In this document: piece after piece, positions 7,843 through 9,928 of the stretch
How positions within the stretch are numbered: the first letter of the stretch is position 1
How the letters are laid out: every line of letters begins with the position of its first letter
Origin: Desulfovibrio sp. OttesenSCG-928-G15
Lineage (GTDB): Bacteria > Desulfobacterota > Desulfovibrionia > Desulfovibrionales > Desulfovibrionaceae
Length of the DNA: 9,928 nucleotides
NCBI GenBank assembly: GCA_030266525.1
Contig: JAJDIC010000078.1
Coordinates: forward strand, 1 to 9,928
Reading direction: 5' to 3'
Made by a program: the position numbers and the translations under genes
The notes under the pieces: generated by a model
What the model saw: only the letters and a program-made list of their open reading frames with translations
What the model was told of the DNA's origin: nothing
The model's database searches: none

Positions 7843-8002
7843 GCCTGTAACTCCTGTGGTAAGGGTTGTTCAGGTGTACTTTCATCACCCTGTGGCGGGG
7901 GCAATGCGTATTGGAGCCTGAGTATTTGCTTTTTTTATACCACCAATAAAGAGGCAGGGAAATCAAAAAATAACTTACCAATATTATAACGCAGTCATGC
8001 AT
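7835..8002 (-). CDS. Possible small single-pass membrane peptide upstream of the precursor
   Basis: A 55-codon frame starts at ATG 8002 (MHDCVIILVSYFLISLPLYWW) and has one hydrophobic stretch at about 4-21, then a positively charged tail with several His and Arg. A purine-rich GGGAGGAGAGGGAAGG lies upstream, with AAGG nine bases before the ATG. Its TGA falls inside the precursor start region, so the two frames overlap by 8 bp, which would allow coupling. Against it: the region is AT-rich, which alone produces hydrophobic codons; promoter-like hexamers lie inside the frame; and I recognise no family. It could be an immunity or accessory peptide, or chance. Confidence 0.25.
   Translation of the reverse strand: MHDCVIILVSYFLISLPLYWWYKKSKYSGSNTHCPRHRVMKVHLNNPYHRSYRHG
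7934..7988 (-). promoter_or_regulatory. Candidate promoter region for the export operon
   Basis: This AT-rich patch upstream of the precursor contains two -10-like elements on the minus strand: TATAAT at 7988-7983, and TATAAA at 7939-7934 preceded by TGG (7942-7940), an extended -10 form. Neither has a good -35 at 17 bases. Transcripts would begin at about 7976 or 7927, giving 5' untranslated regions of about 134 or 85 bases. The location fits, but the match alone is weak. Confidence 0.35.
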
Positions 8003-8027
8003 AGGGAATCGCCTTCCCTCTCCTCCC

Positions 8028-8053
8028 GAAAAGGGAGCGAAGCAACCCTTTTC
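8028..8053. other. Short stem-loop upstream of the export operon
   Basis: AAAAGGG at the left arm pairs with CCCTTTT at the right arm across about 11 bases. The same AAAAGGG...GCAAC wording recurs in the large inverted repeat at 8166-8181, which hints at a shared origin. No T-run follows on either strand. Its function is unknown. Confidence 0.35.
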
Positions 8054-8082
8054 CTCTTCCCCCTTCGCAAATAGCGAGAGGC

Positions 8083-8212
8083 AGGGAAACACTGAGTTAT
8101 TTCTTTTGGCTAGGCGCAAGCCCTTTTCAAGAGGGGGCTGGACTCTTAAGTCCTGCCCCCTCTTGAAAAGGGCGCAGCAACGACGCCAAAAGAAATAACT
8201 CAGTGTTTCCCT
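8083..8212. repeat. Long nested inverted repeat (about 130 bp) between the two operons
   Basis: The outer arms 8083-8110 and 8185-8212 are perfect 28-bp inverted copies. The inner arms 8121-8138 and 8155-8172 are perfect 18-bp inverted copies. At the centre a 5-bp stem (8140-8144 with 8149-8153) closes on CTTA. Only the short segments 8111-8120 and 8173-8184 are unpaired, and a GCG/CGC pair inside them could close partly. The right end overlaps the cbiO stop codon. Read from cbiO there is no T-run at the end, so this is not a textbook intrinsic terminator, although it could still end transcription or protect a 3' end. Alternatives are a miniature transposable element or an RNase III-type hairpin RNA. 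I see no clear target-site duplication at its edges. Confidence 0.9.
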
Positions 8213-8912
8213 AATGGGAGTGACAGCACCAGGGCAGAGGCGGCAACGTGGCTACCGGCCCGGTGAGTCCGTCATCATCCATAACATAATAGGCGGTACA
8301 CAGGGGTTTCAGGAATTCCCGGTCGTGCGAGATGATGGCGAGGGGCAAATCGAGGGCTTGCAGCACTGCAAGCACCCGCCGGGTGGAGGCTTCGTCCAGA
8401 AAGGCGGTCGGCTCGTCAAGCAGAATGGCCGAGGGCCGCATGGACAGTACGGAGGCAATGGAAACAAGTTTTTTCTGGCCGCCGGAGAGGTTGTGGGTGG
8501 TATGTTCCGCAAGGTCCGCCATATCCACGCTGCCCAGCGCTTCCATGGCCCGGTCAAGGGCGCGGCTTCGCGACAGGCCGAGGTTAAGCGGGCCAAAGGC
8601 CACATCTTCCAGCACCGTGGGGGAAAACAGCTGGTCATCAGCATTTTGCAATACAAAACCTATGCTCTGGCGGACTTCGCGAAAGGCTTTTTCACCCTGC
8701 ATTTCCCTGCCCTGAAACAAAACGCGGCCCCTGGCCGGGGTTTCCAGGCCCATGAGCAGGCGAAAAAGGGTGGTTTTGCCGGTGCCGTTCGGCCCGTAAA
8801 TGCCGAACCTGTCGCCCGCCCTCAGGGCAAAGTTGGTATGGGCGTGCAGCTTTTGCTGGTTGGGATAACAAAAGCTTACGTCGCTCAAGGCAATGAGGGG
8901 GATGTCATTCAT
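8211..8912 (-). CDS. cbiO: ECF transporter ATPase for cobalt/nickel uptake (CbiO/NikO family)
   Basis: This cytosolic ATP-binding subunit drives an energy-coupling-factor metal importer. From the ATG at 8912 the protein has 233 residues: Walker A GPNGTGKTT 40-48, Q-loop region VLQNADDQLFSPTVLEDVAF from about 87 (the hallmark of ECF A-components), signature LSGGQ 142-146, Walker B AILLDEPT 162-169 and switch His196. I chose this start because GGAG lies 7 bases upstream and the protein then begins at the usual point. An ATG at 8945 adds 11 residues but has no Shine-Dalgarno. The gene follows cbiQ after 38 bases. The protein ends in WCCHSH, an unusual Cys/His tail that could bind metal (speculative). 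Cobalt and nickel cannot be told apart from this subunit. Confidence 0.92.
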   Translation of the reverse strand: MNDIPLIALSDVSFCYPNQQKLHAHTNFALRAGDRFGIYGPNGTGKTTLFRLLMGLETPARGRVLFQGREMQGEKAFREVRQSIGFVLQNADDQLFSPTVLEDVAFGPLNLGLSRSRALDRAMEALGSVDMADLAEHTTHNLSGGQKKLVSIASVLSMRPSAILLDEPTAFLDEASTRRVLAVLQALDLPLAIISHDREFLKPLCTAYYVMDDDGLTGPVATLPPLPWCCHSH

Positions 8913-8950
8913 ACGGCTTCTCCGGCCTGCGACCTTGTCGGACATGCGGG

Positions 8951-9709
8951 TTACAATACACAGTCAACCACGGCAAAGGCGCACAGCACCGTCAGAAAAC
9001 CGCCCAGGGCAACGTAGTCTGCCGGGCGGGCCGTGACCGGCGTAACCGTGCGAAAAGACCCGGCAAAGCCGCGCAGCAGCATGGCCTCGTAAATTCTTTT
9101 TGAGCGATCAAAGCTGTTTACAAATACGAGGCCGAGCATGTTGGCAACGGTTTTGTAGGTATGCAGGCTGGTTTTGGGCACAAAGCCGCGCAGCCGGGCC
9201 GCGGTTTGCAGTCGTTGCCATTCTTCGGCGATAACGTCTATGTACCGGTATGTAAACAGAAACAGCTGCACGAGCCTCGCCGGAATGCCCAGGCTCTCCA
9301 TGGCGCTGCCCATGCGGCTGATGGAAAGACTGTGGGTCAGTGCGGTGAAGATGAGAAAAATGGCGTTGGCCTTCACGCTTATAAGCAGGCACAGGCGCAG
9401 GCCCTGCAAAGAACAGGCGACAGGTCCGAGAGTAAACAGCGCTTCTCGCCCGGCAGGGACCAAAGGAACGGTCAGCCACAGAAAAGCGATGAAAAAATTA
9501 ACCGCCAGCAGCCGCCGGAGCAAGTAGCGCACGGGCAGCATGGCCGCGGCGCAGACAAATACAGCCAACCCCAGACAGGCAAGGGCAATGCGAATTTCTC
9601 CGAGAAGAGAAAAGCACAGCGCAGCGGCAAAAGCCCCTGTCAGGCGAACCCCCGGTGCCAGCCGGTCAACCGGCGCGTTGCGCGTCCCGCTGTCTGCCGC
9701 TTTTTGCAT
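8951..9709 (-). CDS. cbiQ: ECF transporter transmembrane T-component (CbiQ/NikQ family)
   Basis: This 252-residue inner-membrane scaffold joins the ATPase to the substrate-binding membrane subunit of a cobalt or nickel ECF importer. Hydrophobic segments lie at about 22-60 (two closely spaced helices), 67-86, 104-125 and 230-250, with a further amphipathic stretch near 185-200. The cytosolic coupling helices carry the two family-defining Arg-Gly motifs, AARLRGF (170-176) and MLLRGF (210-215), which dock onto the ATPase. Length and layout match CbiQ. The ATG at 9709 has AGG eight bases upstream and lies 8 bases after the stop of the preceding gene, so the genes are clearly co-transcribed. The metal is not determined by this subunit. 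Confidence 0.92.
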   Translation of the reverse strand: MQKAADSGTRNAPVDRLAPGVRLTGAFAAALCFSLLGEIRIALACLGLAVFVCAAAMLPVRYLLRRLLAVNFFIAFLWLTVPLVPAGREALFTLGPVACSLQGLRLCLLISVKANAIFLIFTALTHSLSISRMGSAMESLGIPARLVQLFLFTYRYIDVIAEEWQRLQTAARLRGFVPKTSLHTYKTVANMLGLVFVNSFDRSKRIYEAMLLRGFAGSFRTVTPVTARPADYVALGGFLTVLCAFAVVDCVL

Positions 9710-9717
9710 GGCAAAAC

Positions 9718-9928
9718 CTATTTTCTGTATTTCATGTAGGCCGCAATACCAAGCAGCCCAAAAATCCAGCCCAGGCCGCCGATGATATCTTTCAGACCGG
9801 GACCTTGGGTGCGTATTTCGCCAAGGGCTTCCTTGATTGGGGCAAGCTTCGCGTCCATTACCCTGCCGACAAGGGATTCCAGCTCACGGGCCTCCATCGA
9901 AACGGAGGAGGCAGCGGGCGCTTTCGCC
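9718..9928 (-). CDS. C-terminus of a membrane-anchored accessory component of the metal ECF transporter (partial)
   Basis: Only the last 69 residues are in the window; the gene continues beyond 9928. The visible part has an Ala-rich linker, a helix-forming segment MEARELESLVGRVMDAKLAP, then GPGLKDIIGGLGWIFGLLGI, one membrane helix and a basic end, MKYRK. This single C-terminal anchor after an apparently extracytoplasmic region resembles the extra subunits (NikL/NikN/CbiN-like) found next to CbiM/NikM in nickel and cobalt ECF operons. Its place directly before cbiQ, 8 bases apart, supports that. The exact family cannot be settled without the N-terminal part. Confidence 0.65.
   Translation of the reverse strand, partial: AKAPAASSVSMEARELESLVGRVMDAKLAPIKEALGEIRTQGPGLKDIIGGLGWIFGLLGIAAYMKYRK

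Larger units (their letters stand above)
7843..8210. other. Intergenic region between the metal-uptake and peptide-export operons
   Basis: This stretch of 368 bases holds no confident gene. From high to low coordinates it contains the long nested inverted repeat, a short stem-loop near 8028-8053, purine-rich sequence, an AT-rich promoter-like stretch (7925-7990) and the precursor ribosome binding site (AGGAG, 7855-7851). A 13-base direct repeat, AGAGGCAGGGAAA, occurs at 7950-7962 and 8077-8089. A low-confidence small membrane peptide may be encoded at 8002-7835. Confidence 0.7.

Noticed and set aside
7835..8119. 94-codon minus-strand frame starting inside the inverted repeat
   Set aside because: Its first 39 codons run through repeat and stem-loop sequence with no ribosome binding site. 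Only the shorter 55-codon version is worth considering.
8083..8212. Simple rho-independent terminator of cbiO
   Set aside because: The stem is far longer than usual and is not followed by a T-run in the cbiO direction, so termination may occur but is not shown by sequence.
1..9928. CRISPR array, tRNA, rRNA or insertion-sequence transposase
   Set aside because: I saw no regularly spaced repeats, no cloverleaf-like sequence, no rRNA-like conserved stretches and no transposase motifs on either strand.

Overview
All convincing genes lie on the minus strand and fall into two blocks, so transcription runs from high to low coordinates. Nothing in the sequence names the organism. The two-membrane-style secretion genes, the high but not extreme G+C, and a nickel/cobalt ECF transporter operon with a membrane-anchored accessory protein all suggest a Gram-negative anaerobe, perhaps a Desulfovibrio-like member of the Desulfobacterota. 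That placement is inference.

Block 1 (about 8212-9928) is the 3' end of an energy-coupling-factor (ECF) operon for cobalt or nickel uptake: the C-terminus of a membrane-anchored accessory subunit (cut by the window edge), then a CbiQ/NikQ transmembrane subunit, then a CbiO/NikO ATPase. It ends at a very long nested inverted repeat (8083-8212) that starts inside the cbiO stop codon.

Block 2 (about 8002-198) is a compact peptide-export operon of the NHLM bacteriocin type. In order of transcription it holds: an AT-rich leader region with promoter-like sequences; a 103-residue precursor with an acidic double-glycine leader and a basic, cysteine-free core; a strong stem-loop followed by TTTT, which looks like an attenuator; an HlyD-family adaptor; a C39-peptidase/ABC exporter (NHLM ABC1); a second NHLM ABC subunit (ABC2), split by a frameshift at a run of ten G; and a type 1 periplasmic-binding-fold protein. 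The last four genes overlap or nearly touch (ATGA overlap, 2-bp gap, ATGA overlap), which fits one translationally coupled unit. A possible terminator lies at 132-164.

The likely scheme is as follows. The precursor is made in excess because of the attenuator. ABC1 removes the leader after Gly-Gly using its C39 cysteine protease. ABC1 and ABC2 probably pair to export the core through the HlyD adaptor, with an outer-membrane channel encoded elsewhere. The terminal binding protein has no established role in such systems and is the most unusual member. No peptide-modifying enzyme is visible here, so the core is either exported unmodified or modified by an enzyme from another locus. The most notable points are the G10 tract that switches ABC2 out of frame, the binding protein tied to the exporter, the cysteine-free substrate, and the giant hairpin between the two operons.
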